Of a DNA stretch of 14,962 nt, positions 8,602 through 14,962 are shown piece by piece (position 1 is the first letter of the stretch; every line of letters begins with the position of its first letter). This DNA is from an uncultured Clostridia bacterium (GTDB lineage Bacteria; Bacillota; Clostridia; TANB77; CAG-508). The notes beneath the pieces were generated by a model, which was not told where the DNA came from, ran no database searches, and saw only the letters and a program-made list of their open reading frames with translations. The stretch is from NCBI GenBank assembly GCA_944388635.1, contig CALXJN010000105.1:1-14962 (forward strand), given 5' to 3'. A program made the translations under genes and the position numbers.

Positions 8602-9108
8602 CTATATTATATCTCCACTTTCTGTATCTTCTATATCAATATGTTCTAACACATAAGTGGTGGTCTTTTCATAATCTCCTATTTTCATTTTTATCTTAAC
8701 TGTATTATTTTGCTCATCTGCTTCTATTAAAATACTTTCTACATCTTCACAAATTTTAACTTTATTTCTATATAATATATTATTTTGTACTAGATATTCA
8801 ACATTTATTGTTTCATCCCCAGATACGCTTATTCCCTCATCTGGTTCTGAATTTTCATCGTTTTTTATATATGATAATATTATATAATCATTATGTGCTT
8901 CTTCTATTTTTGCATCTTTTCTCTTTATATCATTTAAAAAATACATATTAAATTTTGAATAAGCTACTGCACTTTCTGATTCATTATCAAAATTATTTAT
9001 ATTTGCATAAAAAGATGATGTTATACTAGATATTGCAGCAACTATGAATGTCAATAAAATAACATATACTATCAAGGATATTAGTGTTATTCCTTGTTCT
9101 TTCTTCAT
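8602..9108 (-). CDS. Type IV prepilin-like protein (minor pilin candidate)
   Basis: The 168-residue protein has a class III signal: MKKEQG, then ITLISLIVYVILLTFIVAA as the hydrophobic helix (about 7-26). Cleavage is predicted after Gly6. Mature position 5 is Ser rather than the usual Glu. The mature protein is about 162 residues, with a soluble domain rich in Asp, Glu and Asn. ATG 9108 follows AGGAGGG. Position after another prepilin and before pilB is typical of a minor pilin that primes or tips the pilus. It resembles PilW/GspJ-like proteins in size and position, but I cannot assign a specific one. Confidence 0.82.
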   Translation of the reverse strand: MKKEQGITLISLIVYVILLTFIVAAISSITSSFYANINNFDNESESAVAYSKFNMYFLNDIKRKDAKIEEAHNDYIILSYIKNDENSEPDEGISVSGDETINVEYLVQNNILYRNKVKICEDVESILIEADEQNNTVKIKMKIGDYEKTTTYVLEHIDIEDTESGDII

Positions 9109-9134
9109 GTGTTACCCTCCTGTTTCTATTTTCT

Positions 9135-9587
9135 TTAAGCGTTATTTGCAACTTTTACTCTTTTTAGTTCTATTGATTCTGAATTTTTTCTTGAAACTGG
9201 ATAATTTATAGTTAAAGTAATTAATTTAACTACTCCACCCTTTCTATAATCTTCAATTTCAATTTCTATATCATAGGTTCCTATGCTTCCTGTAATTTTA
9301 TCAATTCCGTTATTTGAAGAAACTTCTTTATATACTAATTCATTCAATGAATCAATTTCTAGCATTTCATAAGATGCAGTAACTTCTCCAAAGTCCAATG
9401 CTCCAATATGTTCAAATATATCTACCGCATAATTTAATGCAACTGCTGTCCTTTTTGCTTCTATTGAAGATAAATATATGTTATATGAAATAGATGTCAT
9501 TATTACTACAAAAATTAATATAACTATCATTGCTATGCTTAAATCAATTGTAGTAAAGCCTCTTTTACCTTTTAAATTTATTTTCAT
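9135..9587 (-). CDS. Type IV prepilin-like protein (PilV/GspI-like minor pilin candidate)
   Basis: I choose ATG 9587, which overlaps the pilD stop (TAATG), giving 150 residues and implying translational coupling. An upstream in-frame TTG at 9599 would add four residues inside pilD. The leader MKINLKGKRG is followed by FTTIDLSIAMIVILIFVVIM, a clear prepilin helix with cleavage after Gly10. Mature residue 5 is Asp, a conservative change from Glu. The C-terminal domain is beta-rich in appearance (YDIEIEIEDYRKGGVVKLIT). It is probably a minor pilin processed by the peptidase encoded immediately before it. Confidence 0.82.
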   Translation of the reverse strand: MKINLKGKRGFTTIDLSIAMIVILIFVVIMTSISYNIYLSSIEAKRTAVALNYAVDIFEHIGALDFGEVTASYEMLEIDSLNELVYKEVSSNNGIDKITGSIGTYDIEIEIEDYRKGGVVKLITLTINYPVSRKNSESIELKRVKVANNA

Positions 9588-10399
9588 TATATCACCCAAT
9601 TGTATAAGAAATTATTAATTAATATTAGTATAATGTTTGATACACATAAGTAAAACCCTATTGGGATTTTTATATCATTATCTTTAATAATTGATTTACT
9701 TTTAGAATGCTCTTTTAGTTTTATAACTAACATGCCTATTGCAATTCCAAGTAGTGTAATTATAATAGTAGTGTACATCAAAGTTGCTCCTGAGAAAACA
9801 AGCATATACAATATCAACATAAGTACTTGTATTGTATAACTATCATGTAATTTTTTCTTTATATACACTATATTTATTGTTAAAACTATTATTGTCAATA
9901 TTAGATACATGATATATGTATATATAACTTGGTCATTGTGTATACATACATATGTCATATACATAAAAGCTATAAACATACCAAATATAAGTAAAGAATT
10001 TTGTATTTGTATTTTTTCTTTATCTATTCCTGCAATAATGAATAATGAAGCAATATATAGTATGAAAAGTATAAAATATATCATTAAATCAGCATTCAAA
10101 TTATACACATCTGCATTAAGCGATAGTGCAAATAGTAAAAATACTGTTCCTGATAATATTTCTAATAACAAATATCTTATTCTTATTTTTTGTCCACAAT
10201 ATGCGCATTTTCCACCCAAAGCGATATAACTTATAACTGGTATTAAATCTTTAAACTTTAGTTTTTCTTTACAGTTTGGACAAAAAGAGTGTTTATATAA
10301 AATATTTTCTCCTAATGGAATTCTATATACGGCTAATGTAAAAAAGCTTCCAAATAATGTCCCGATTATAAATATTAGTCCATATATTATTATTTCCAT
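9587..10399 (-). CDS. pilD: Prepilin peptidase / N-methyltransferase PilD (A24 family), divergent
   Basis: This membrane aspartyl protease cuts the leader peptides of the pilins made by neighbouring genes and methylates the new N-terminus. ATG 10399 is preferred (270 residues): AGAGGTGA precedes it, whereas the longer frame's ATG at 10441 lies inside a hairpin stem. The N-terminus IFIIGTLFGSFFTLAVYRIP is the family hallmark. Two zinc-type pairs, CPNC (40-43) and CAYC (65-68), lie in the cytoplasmic loop, followed by RIRYLLLEILSG. The first catalytic Asp is probably Asp126 in AGIDKEKIQIQ. The usual GxGD motif is not recognisable; Asp186 in LHDSYTIQ is the best candidate. The C-terminal KIPIGFYLCVSN matches the conserved IPFGP-type ending. 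At least six membrane segments are visible. The stop overlaps the next prepilin's start by one base. Confidence 0.9.
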   Translation of the reverse strand: MEIIIYGLIFIIGTLFGSFFTLAVYRIPLGENILYKHSFCPNCKEKLKFKDLIPVISYIALGGKCAYCGQKIRIRYLLLEILSGTVFLLFALSLNADVYNLNADLMIYFILFILYIASLFIIAGIDKEKIQIQNSLLIFGMFIAFMYMTYVCIHNDQVIYTYIMYLILTIIVLTINIVYIKKKLHDSYTIQVLMLILYMLVFSGATLMYTTIIITLLGIAIGMLVIKLKEHSKSKSIIKDNDIKIPIGFYLCVSNIILILINNFLYNWVI

Positions 10400-10420
10400 A
10401 AGAAAATTTTCACCTCTTTT

Positions 10421-10459
10421 TAAAATATTAGGCATATACATCTAAAAATGTATATGCCT
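10421..10459 (-). terminator. Hairpin between pilA and pilD, possible leaky terminator
   Basis: An inverted repeat with 12-bp perfect arms (10430-10441 and 10448-10459, core GGCATATACAT) and a 6-base loop lies between pilA and pilD. On the minus strand it is followed by TAATATTTT, a broken T-tract. It could partly end transcription after pilA, or protect the pilA message from 3' decay, giving more pilin than machinery. Confidence 0.55.
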
Positions 10460-10521
10460 CAGTTGTACTTTTGATCAATTTTCAACATGATCTATTCAAT
10501 AATTTTTATCTTGTCAAATAA

Positions 10522-10767
10522 TTAGTTAGAACCTGTTCCCATTATTGACTCGATAGCTGTTACAGCACTTGAAATTATTGATTCTGTTCCGTTAAGGATT
10601 TTATTTTCATTAACTGCTTCTTGTGAATAGTTTTGAGCGCCATTAACTGCATAGTTAACTATTTGAGAGTTATAAACTGCAGCTATTGATACAGCAGCTA
10701 AGATAACAAGAACAATAATTGTGATTATAAGTGCTACTAAAGTAATACCTTTTTCTTGTCTTAACAT
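10522..10767 (-). CDS. pilA: Short type IV prepilin, candidate major pilin
   Basis: The 81-residue protein has the leader MLRQEKG and the helix ITLVALIITIIVLVILAAVSIAA, with predicted cleavage after Gly7 leaving 74 residues. Mature residue 5 is Ala, not Glu. Sequence after the helix is short and polar with several Asn, Ser and Thr, and has no cysteine. There is little room for the beta-sheet head of standard pilins, so it may be almost entirely alpha-helical. Three tyrosines lie at 32, 39 and 47. The start has AGGAGG with good spacing. Its own intergenic space on both sides and a following hairpin suggest it is the abundant subunit, but that role is inferred from position. It could also be a minor pilin. 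Confidence 0.85.
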   Translation of the reverse strand: MLRQEKGITLVALIITIIVLVILAAVSIAAVYNSQIVNYAVNGAQNYSQEAVNENKILNGTESIISSAVTAIESIMGTGSN

Positions 10768-10792
10768 AAAAAACTCCTCCTTATTAAATTTG

Positions 10793-10821
10793 TGTATATT
10801 TAATTAATTAAATATAACCAA
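10793..10821 (-). promoter_or_regulatory. AT-only 22-bp palindrome and weak promoter-like sequence before pilA
   Basis: A perfect 22-bp palindrome (10795-10816) built only of A and T lies 28 bases before the pilA start. On the minus strand TTGGTT (10821-10816) and TATACA (10798-10793) are 17 bases apart, a weak sigma-A-like arrangement. An extra pilA promoter, a regulator site or an mRNA hairpin are all possible. In such AT-rich DNA chance is also plausible. Confidence 0.3.
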
Positions 10822-10823
10822 TA

Positions 10824-11249
10824 TTATTTTGTCCCAGTATTATTATAAAATGTGTTTTTATTTGAGTTTGAATTAGTAGATCCGTTTGAACCTGCTGCAT
10901 TCGACTGGGTATTCGTATTTATAGAATTAGTATTAGTTACATCGTTTTCATCAGGAGTTTCATTTTCATATGTTGAAAATGGATTTGCTTTTCCTTTTGT
11001 ATATTCTTTTGTTTTTTCATAAGTTTTTAAATCACTTTCTGTGATTGCATATGTTACTAATACTGTTTCATCTTCTGTAACTGATTCATTAAGCTCTTCT
11101 CTTACACTTTGTGGTGTAGAGTAGTTTGCTACACTAGGTACTTGCTTATTAGTTGGAATATAATCATAGAATAGTACTCCTAGTGCTAATATAATTGCAA
11201 CTAATAATAAAAGTATAATTATTATTTCTTTTATTATTGATTTTACCAT
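10824..11249 (-). CDS. Single-pass membrane protein in the PilP position of the pilus operon
   Basis: The 141-residue protein has one N-terminal membrane segment (about 6-27), an extracytoplasmic part with a small folded-looking region (about 38-95), and a low-complexity tail (about 104-141) made mostly of Asn, Thr, Ser and Gly. The motif KGKANPF at 85-91 recalls the conserved R-x-P-F region of PilP-type alignment proteins. That likeness is short and not proof. The gene follows pilO, whose stop lies within 15 bases, with an AGGAGG site before ATG 11249, and it precedes pilA. I infer an accessory role in the PilM-N-O alignment complex. No enzymatic motif is seen. Confidence 0.75.
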   Translation of the reverse strand: MVKSIIKEIIIILLLLVAIILALGVLFYDYIPTNKQVPSVANYSTPQSVREELNESVTEDETVLVTYAITESDLKTYEKTKEYTKGKANPFSTYENETPDENDVTNTNSINTNTQSNAAGSNGSTNSNSNKNTFYNNTGTK

Positions 11250-11262
11250 TTGTAAATCCTCC

Positions 11263-11979
11263 TTATTGTTGTTGGTCTTGTATATTATTTACTACACTTG
11301 GTACATCAATTCCAACAGTGTTTTGTTGTTCATTTGTATTTGTTGTGCTATTATTTGTATTTGTTGTTTGATCTTGTATTATAGCACCTGCTGCTAATAA
11401 AGATTCTTGATCTATTGCAACATTTCTAATTGCAAATGTTGCTTGTAATGTATTTTCTGAATATGGTACTAATGAAAAGTCTTCTATTTTAAATCCTAAA
11501 CTAGAATCATTTTCTATTGCATATATAAATTCTGATATTGAAATATATTCTCCTCTTGCTGTAAATGAAATATTATATAAATCAGCAATTGTACTAGAAG
11601 ATACATTTAATTGTATTATTACATTGTTTTTTGTTGCATAAAGTCCAATTTTTGTCCATAAATAATCTAATTTATATTCTTCTGTTTGATTTGCTGCCTT
11701 TATTTCTTCTTCTGTACTATATGTTATTGTATCTTGATATCTTTGTTTTTCTGTTTGTAGGTTTTTGACACTTGTATCTAGACTTGTTCTTGCTGCTGCG
11801 TAATCATTTTCAATTGCGGTGTTTAATTCTGCAATTTGTGTGTCTAATCCATTGTTTTCATCAATTATTTGTTTAATTGATGGTAATACAAAACTACCAA
11901 TAGATATTCCTGATGTTAACATTATTCCAAATGCCGCAAGTAAGATTATTATTAAAAGTATTATTAATATTTTTCTCAT
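11263..11979 (-). CDS. pilO: Type IV pilus alignment protein PilO-like
   Basis: The 238-residue protein has the PilO plan: a short cytoplasmic end, a membrane helix (about 4-24), a predicted coiled coil (about 36-86) and a ferredoxin-like extracytoplasmic domain (about 100-190, with the typical YISISEFIYAIEND stretch). A Asn/Thr/Gln-rich tail follows (202-238). PilO pairs with PilN to link the cytoplasmic ATPase machinery to the pilus outside. Its ATG overlaps the stop of the pilM-pilN gene in an ATGA arrangement, so translation is coupled, and GAAGGAG provides the binding site. The low-complexity tail is unusual and resembles that of the next gene's product. Confidence 0.88.
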   Translation of the reverse strand: MRKILIILLIIILLAAFGIMLTSGISIGSFVLPSIKQIIDENNGLDTQIAELNTAIENDYAAARTSLDTSVKNLQTEKQRYQDTITYSTEEEIKAANQTEEYKLDYLWTKIGLYATKNNVIIQLNVSSSTIADLYNISFTARGEYISISEFIYAIENDSSLGFKIEDFSLVPYSENTLQATFAIRNVAIDQESLLAAGAIIQDQTTNTNNSTTNTNEQQNTVGIDVPSVVNNIQDQQQ

Positions 11980-13607
11980 GGCAATTCTCCTTCTATTGTA
12001 ACTGTAACAACATCATTTTGTTTTTGTGATGTATCATTAACCACATTTGCAAGTATTCCGTCTTGTTCTAATTTTGTAACAAATATACCTAGTTGCTCAT
12101 ATTTGTCTGATTGTGCTACAATTGTTATTTTTGTTCCTGAATTTGTAATTGAAGTTAATTGTACATTTACAGGTATTACATACATTATTTCATTTAATAA
12201 TGTAGGAATTGCATATTTTAATCTTTTGTTTTCTGTCTCAGCTTGGCTCTTTTCTTCTATGCTTGCAACTAATGATGTGTATTCACTTGCCTTTTGGTCT
12301 ACTTTTGTTTTGTCTGAATTAATTGCAACTAATTGTGTTTGTAGTTTTGCTTTATTTGTTTCTGTTTCATCTACTTTACTTCTGATTAAGCCTAATAATG
12401 CACTTGAACCAAATCCATATAATATCATTAATAGTACTAAACCAGCTGTACCTCTAATTAGTCCTTTTTCAAAATCTGATAATGCATCTTTGAAATCCAT
12501 TTTTAAGTCTATCTTGCTTAACCATGGATTAGGTTTACCTGATTTTGATGTTCCGATTTCTATATTCATCCATTCAGGAAGTTTATCAGTTATACTTTCT
12601 TTTTTGAAGTTAATTCCTTTTAGTCCTTCTCCTAATCCTTGAAGTCCTAAAGCAATTGCTGAGTTAACTTCGATATAATCTTTCATATTTATTTCTGTTC
12701 CAATTGCTTTTATGAAATATGGTCTTAATATTTCGCATTTTACATCTTCTAAATATTCTTGGAAATAAATATCTATATTATTTATTACAGATGCTGTTCC
12801 TGATATATATACTTTGTCGATTTTATTTAAACTGTCATTTAGTATTTTTTTAACTTGACCAACAATATTATATAATGTTGGCATTATATCGTCTAAATAA
12901 ACATTTTCTTCGTATTGAAGTTCTTTACCTTCAGTTGTATATATAGTTGAATTTTTACATATTTCATAAGCTTTAGCATATGAATTTTCTTTTGCATCAA
13001 TTTTCTCTAATATATCTTTTGTTCCTGCTTCTATACTAAATACATCATATATTTTATTGTCAATTATTGTTGTTACTGTTGTTTTATTTTCTATATTTAC
13101 TATTGCTATATTTTCAGCACTCGCATTTTTATCAGCTTCGATTAAGTTTGATATATCTAGTGCTAGTGGAGATATACTTGCTAATTTATATTTTTCTAAT
13201 ATCTCTGCTTTTCTGACTAATTCACCTTTATTTATTGAAATGTGAATTGCTTTTACTTTTTCCTTATCATCTAAATCATTTACAAGTACATATCTTGTTT
13301 CAAAAACATCTGCGTTTTGTTCTTTTTCATAGCATAAAGATTCAAATTCTGTTTTAATATAATTATGCATATCTTTTTTATTCAAAAGATTGAATACATA
13401 AAAGTAATTATAATTTTCATTTGTACTGTTTATGCTTATAGGTGTTTTATAACTATATGTTTCGGCAATAACTTGGTCAATTGCTTCAACCAATTTATCA
13501 TAAAACTTAATTCCAAATGAATCAATTTTTATTATGTCATTATCTTTTGAAACTTTTGCATATTTAATTATATTTTCTTCTATATATAATCCTAAGCAGC
13601 TTGCCAT
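11976..13607 (-). CDS. PilM-PilN fusion protein of the type IV pilus machine
   Basis: This 543-residue protein is the first gene of the operon. Residues 1 to about 335 are PilM-like, an actin-fold cytoplasmic protein: LGLYIEENIIKYAKV at the start, IAIVNIENKTTVTTIIDNKI as a phosphate-loop-like strand pair, VYISGTASVI, and the terminal NSAIALGLQGLGEG. A linker follows (about 336-380). Residues 386-406 form a membrane helix, then a coiled coil (about 407-462), then a PilN-like domain that includes LLNEIMYVIPVNVQLTSI. In most species PilM binds the short cytoplasmic end of PilN; here they are joined, as described for Clostridioides difficile. No frame break occurs at the junction. ATG 13607 has an AAAGGAG site, and the gene is coupled to pilO by ATGA overlap. 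Confidence 0.92.
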   Translation of the reverse strand: MASCLGLYIEENIIKYAKVSKDNDIIKIDSFGIKFYDKLVEAIDQVIAETYSYKTPISINSTNENYNYFYVFNLLNKKDMHNYIKTEFESLCYEKEQNADVFETRYVLVNDLDDKEKVKAIHISINKGELVRKAEILEKYKLASISPLALDISNLIEADKNASAENIAIVNIENKTTVTTIIDNKIYDVFSIEAGTKDILEKIDAKENSYAKAYEICKNSTIYTTEGKELQYEENVYLDDIMPTLYNIVGQVKKILNDSLNKIDKVYISGTASVINNIDIYFQEYLEDVKCEILRPYFIKAIGTEINMKDYIEVNSAIALGLQGLGEGLKGINFKKESITDKLPEWMNIEIGTSKSGKPNPWLSKIDLKMDFKDALSDFEKGLIRGTAGLVLLMILYGFGSSALLGLIRSKVDETETNKAKLQTQLVAINSDKTKVDQKASEYTSLVASIEEKSQAETENKRLKYAIPTLLNEIMYVIPVNVQLTSITNSGTKITIVAQSDKYEQLGIFVTKLEQDGILANVVNDTSQKQNDVVTVTIEGELP

Positions 13608-13727
13608 TTCCTTCTCCTTTGTATTTTTTTATTATATTTAACAATTATAAAATTTTCATACTTGTAATTTTTTTAGGAATTTACAAATTTTATCTATAAA
13701 TTTCTCTTGTCGTCTTTTCATGTATAT

Positions 13728-13756
13728 ATTTAATATTTTTTTTCGTAAAATGTCAA
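13728..13756 (-). promoter_or_regulatory. Candidate sigma-A promoter of the pilus operon
   Basis: On the minus strand a perfect TTGACA (13756-13751) lies 17 bases before TTAAAT (13733-13728), which matches four of six positions of TATAAT. A start near 13721 would give a leader of about 110 bases before pilM-pilN. That leader is AT-rich and shows no riboswitch-like conserved block. Another TATAAT at 13636-13631 is closer to the gene but has no good -35. Confidence 0.45.
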
Positions 13757-13769
13757 TATGTTTTACTGA

Positions 13770-13799
13770 ATTGTAATGTAATTGTAATATTTGTGTAAT
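13770..13799. repeat. Two exact 8-bp repeats upstream of the pilus promoter, possible operator
   Basis: On the + strand ATTGTAAT occurs at 13770-13777 and again at 13781-13788, 11 bases apart, about one DNA turn. A variant, TTGTGTAAT, follows at 13791-13799. They sit just upstream of the candidate -35, where an activator could bind. The region is AT-rich, so chance is possible. Confidence 0.35.
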
Positions 13800-13848
13800 A
13801 TTTGAAGATTTGTAATTTTTTTGTGCATTTTTTGTGAATGTTTTTTGA

Positions 13849-13967
13849 CTCCGGTCGTTTGGGACGCATCTAGAATGACCGAAAGTAATTTGATATTTAA
13901 TTTTAAAAATTTTTAAAGTTTTCAGTCATTCTAGATGCGTCCCAAACGATCGGAGAAGCGTCCCAAA
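13849..13967. repeat. Long hairpin element with 31-bp inverted arms (MITE- or REP-like)
   Basis: Arms at 13849-13879 and 13925-13955 are complementary over 31 positions with a single G/T exception (13854 against 13950). After one mismatch, four more pairs extend the stem, leaving a loop of about 35 AT-rich bases. The arms contain GGGACGCATCTAGAATGAC and are clearly richer in G and C than the surroundings. The block GCGTCCCAAA in the right arm (13937-13946) recurs as a direct repeat 21 bases later (13958-13967). There is no T-tract on either side, so it is not a standard terminator. The size suits a non-autonomous palindromic element. No target duplication was recognised. Confidence 0.8.
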
Positions 13968-14002
13968 GAAAAAAAGTAAGAAGTATTTCTACTCCTTACT
14001 TT
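13966..14002 (-). terminator. Intrinsic terminator of topA
   Basis: On the minus strand arms at 14002-13990 and 13985-13973 pair over 13 positions with one G-T wobble and a GAAA loop. They are followed by seven T, then CTT. The topA TAG stop (13991-13989) is inside the stem and loop. This separates topA from the pilus operon. Confidence 0.85.
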
Positions 14003-14962
14003 CTTTTTCCTTTTTTGGCTTATTCCATGATATATAGTCACAATTACCGTCTGGATTATTTTCACATATATAGAATTTTCTACCTTTTTTGCTTTTCTTT
14101 ACTTGGATTTTACCGCCACATTTAGGACATTTTTCTTCAATTGTTTCTATAAATGGTTTTGTATTTTTGCATTCTGGATATCCTGGACATGCTAGAAATT
14201 TTCCATATCTTCCGTATTTTATAACCATCATTCTGCCACATTTATCGCATTTTACATCAGATACTTCTTCTTCTAGCTTAACATGTTCAAGTTTTTCTTG
14301 TGCTTGTTTTAATTCTTTTTCAAATGGTCCATAAAATTCATTTAAGACTTTTTTCCATTTTTCTTTTCCTTCTGCAATCCTGTCAAATTCTTTTTCTATT
14401 TCAGCTGTAAAATCTACATTTACTATATCTTTGAAATTATTTATTAAAAGATTATTTACCACTTTTCCAAGTTCTGTTGGTACTAATTGCTTTTGTTCTT
14501 TTTCTATATATCTTCTTTCTAATATTGTTGTTATTGTAGGAGAGTATGTACTTGGTCTACCTATTCCGTTTTCTTCTAACGTTTTTACAAGGCTTGCTTC
14601 CGTATATCTTGGTGGTGGTTCTGTAAAGCTTTGTTTTGGTTCTATTTTTTCTTTTTTTAGTTCTTCACCTATTTCTAATTCTGGAAGTTCGTTTTTGTCA
14701 TCCTCTTCTTTTTCTTCTACATATAATGCCATAAAGCCTTTAAATTTTATTTTTTGCCCATTTGCTTTAAAATTATATTCTCCATTATCTATATCAATTG
14801 CCACTGTATCAAAAATTGCATTTGCCATTTGACTTGCTATAAATCTATTATATATTAATTTATATAATTTATACTGGTCTTTAGATAAGCTATCTTTTAT
14901 ACTGTCTGGTGTAAGTTCTACATACGTTGGCCTTATTGCTTCGTGTGCGTCTTGTGAGTCTT
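13989..14962 (-). CDS. topA: DNA topoisomerase I (TopA), C-terminal part only
   Basis: Type IA topoisomerase relaxes negative supercoils through a transient break in one strand. The frame is open to the window edge, so the N-terminal half, with the Toprim domain and active-site Tyr, is outside. The visible 323 residues begin with DSQDAHEAIRPTYVELTPDS, the conserved region after the catalytic domain, and continue with LYKLIYNRFIASQM. The domain around ASLVKTLEENGIGRPSTY is a family signature. Two C-terminal zinc ribbons follow: CDKC with CPGYPEC, and CPKCGG with a CENNPDGNC partner. An internal ATG at 14828 is not the start, because conserved sequence continues upstream of it. The lysine/glutamate-rich tail ends in KESKE. 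Confidence 0.95.
   Translation of the reverse strand, partial: DSQDAHEAIRPTYVELTPDSIKDSLSKDQYKLYKLIYNRFIASQMANAIFDTVAIDIDNGEYNFKANGQKIKFKGFMALYVEEKEEDDKNELPELEIGEELKKEKIEPKQSFTEPPPRYTEASLVKTLEENGIGRPSTYSPTITTILERRYIEKEQKQLVPTELGKVVNNLLINNFKDIVNVDFTAEIEKEFDRIAEGKEKWKKVLNEFYGPFEKELKQAQEKLEHVKLEEEVSDVKCDKCGRMMVIKYGRYGKFLACPGYPECKNTKPFIETIEEKCPKCGGKIQVKKSKKGRKFYICENNPDGNCDYISWNKPKKEKESKE

Noticed and set aside
9587..9599. TTG start at 9599 for the second prepilin and TTG start at 6938 for pilT
   Set aside because: In both cases an ATG a few codons later has a better position: TAATG coupling with pilD, and GGAGGG spacing for pilT.
12103..12642. A 179-codon plus-strand frame antisense to pilM-pilN
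   Set aside because: The minus strand encodes a clear membrane helix and PilN domain here. The antisense frame has no start signal or family likeness.
13608..13850. Cyclic di-GMP riboswitch before the pilus operon, as found before clostridial pilin genes
   Set aside because: The leader is almost pure A/T, with none of the conserved blocks or pairing of either riboswitch class. GGGACGCA in the nearby hairpin arm resembles a piece of the class I motif, but it belongs to a simple palindrome outside the leader.
13849..13955. The long hairpin as the topA terminator
   Set aside because: It has no T-tract after the stem on either strand, and a proper terminator already lies at the topA stop.
14431..14832. 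A 133-codon plus-strand frame antisense to topA
   Set aside because: It overlaps a strongly conserved TopA region and is Ser/Phe rich, as expected of a shadow.

Overview
This is a very AT-rich window with every recognisable gene on the minus strand. AGGAGG-type ribosome binding sites, a secretin-less type IV pilus locus with a fused PilM-PilN protein, and a kinase/regulator/ABC transporter set all point to a low-GC Gram-positive bacterium, most likely an uncultured member of the Clostridia. Species cannot be named from the sequence. No rRNA, tRNA, CRISPR array or phage gene was seen.

Layout in transcription order, from high to low coordinates: (1) 14962-13989 holds the C-terminal half of DNA topoisomerase I (topA), closed by a strong intrinsic terminator. 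(2) 13988-13608 is a 380-bp gap with a GC-richer 31-bp-arm hairpin element, a pair of exact 8-bp repeats and a candidate promoter. (3) 13607-4443 is a compact type IV pilus operon: pilM-pilN fusion, pilO, a single-pass PilP-position protein, a very short pilin (pilA), a hairpin that may act as a leaky terminator, prepilin peptidase (pilD), two further prepilins, extension ATPase (pilB), retraction-type ATPase (pilT) and platform protein (pilC). A bidirectional terminator follows at about 4361-4416. (4) 4331-1 encodes an OmpR-family response regulator, a histidine kinase, an ABC ATPase and a large FtsX-family permease that runs off the window. This order is typical of modules that sense and resist cell-envelope stress or peptides.

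The pilus genes supply nearly all parts of a Gram-positive pilus machine. PilD cuts and methylates the prepilins, PilM/N/O and the small membrane protein form the inner-membrane alignment complex, PilC is the platform, PilB drives assembly and PilT drives disassembly.

The most unusual observation is that two unrelated genes, the ABC ATPase and pilC, are each broken by the same kind of event. One extra C lies directly before a conserved glycine GGA codon, so the zero frame reads CGG and the true protein continues in the +1 frame. A by-eye scan of all coding sequence here found no other in-frame CGG codon. This could be sequencing error or two pseudogenes. It also fits +1 recoding at a hungry or unassigned CGG codon, and it is worth testing first.
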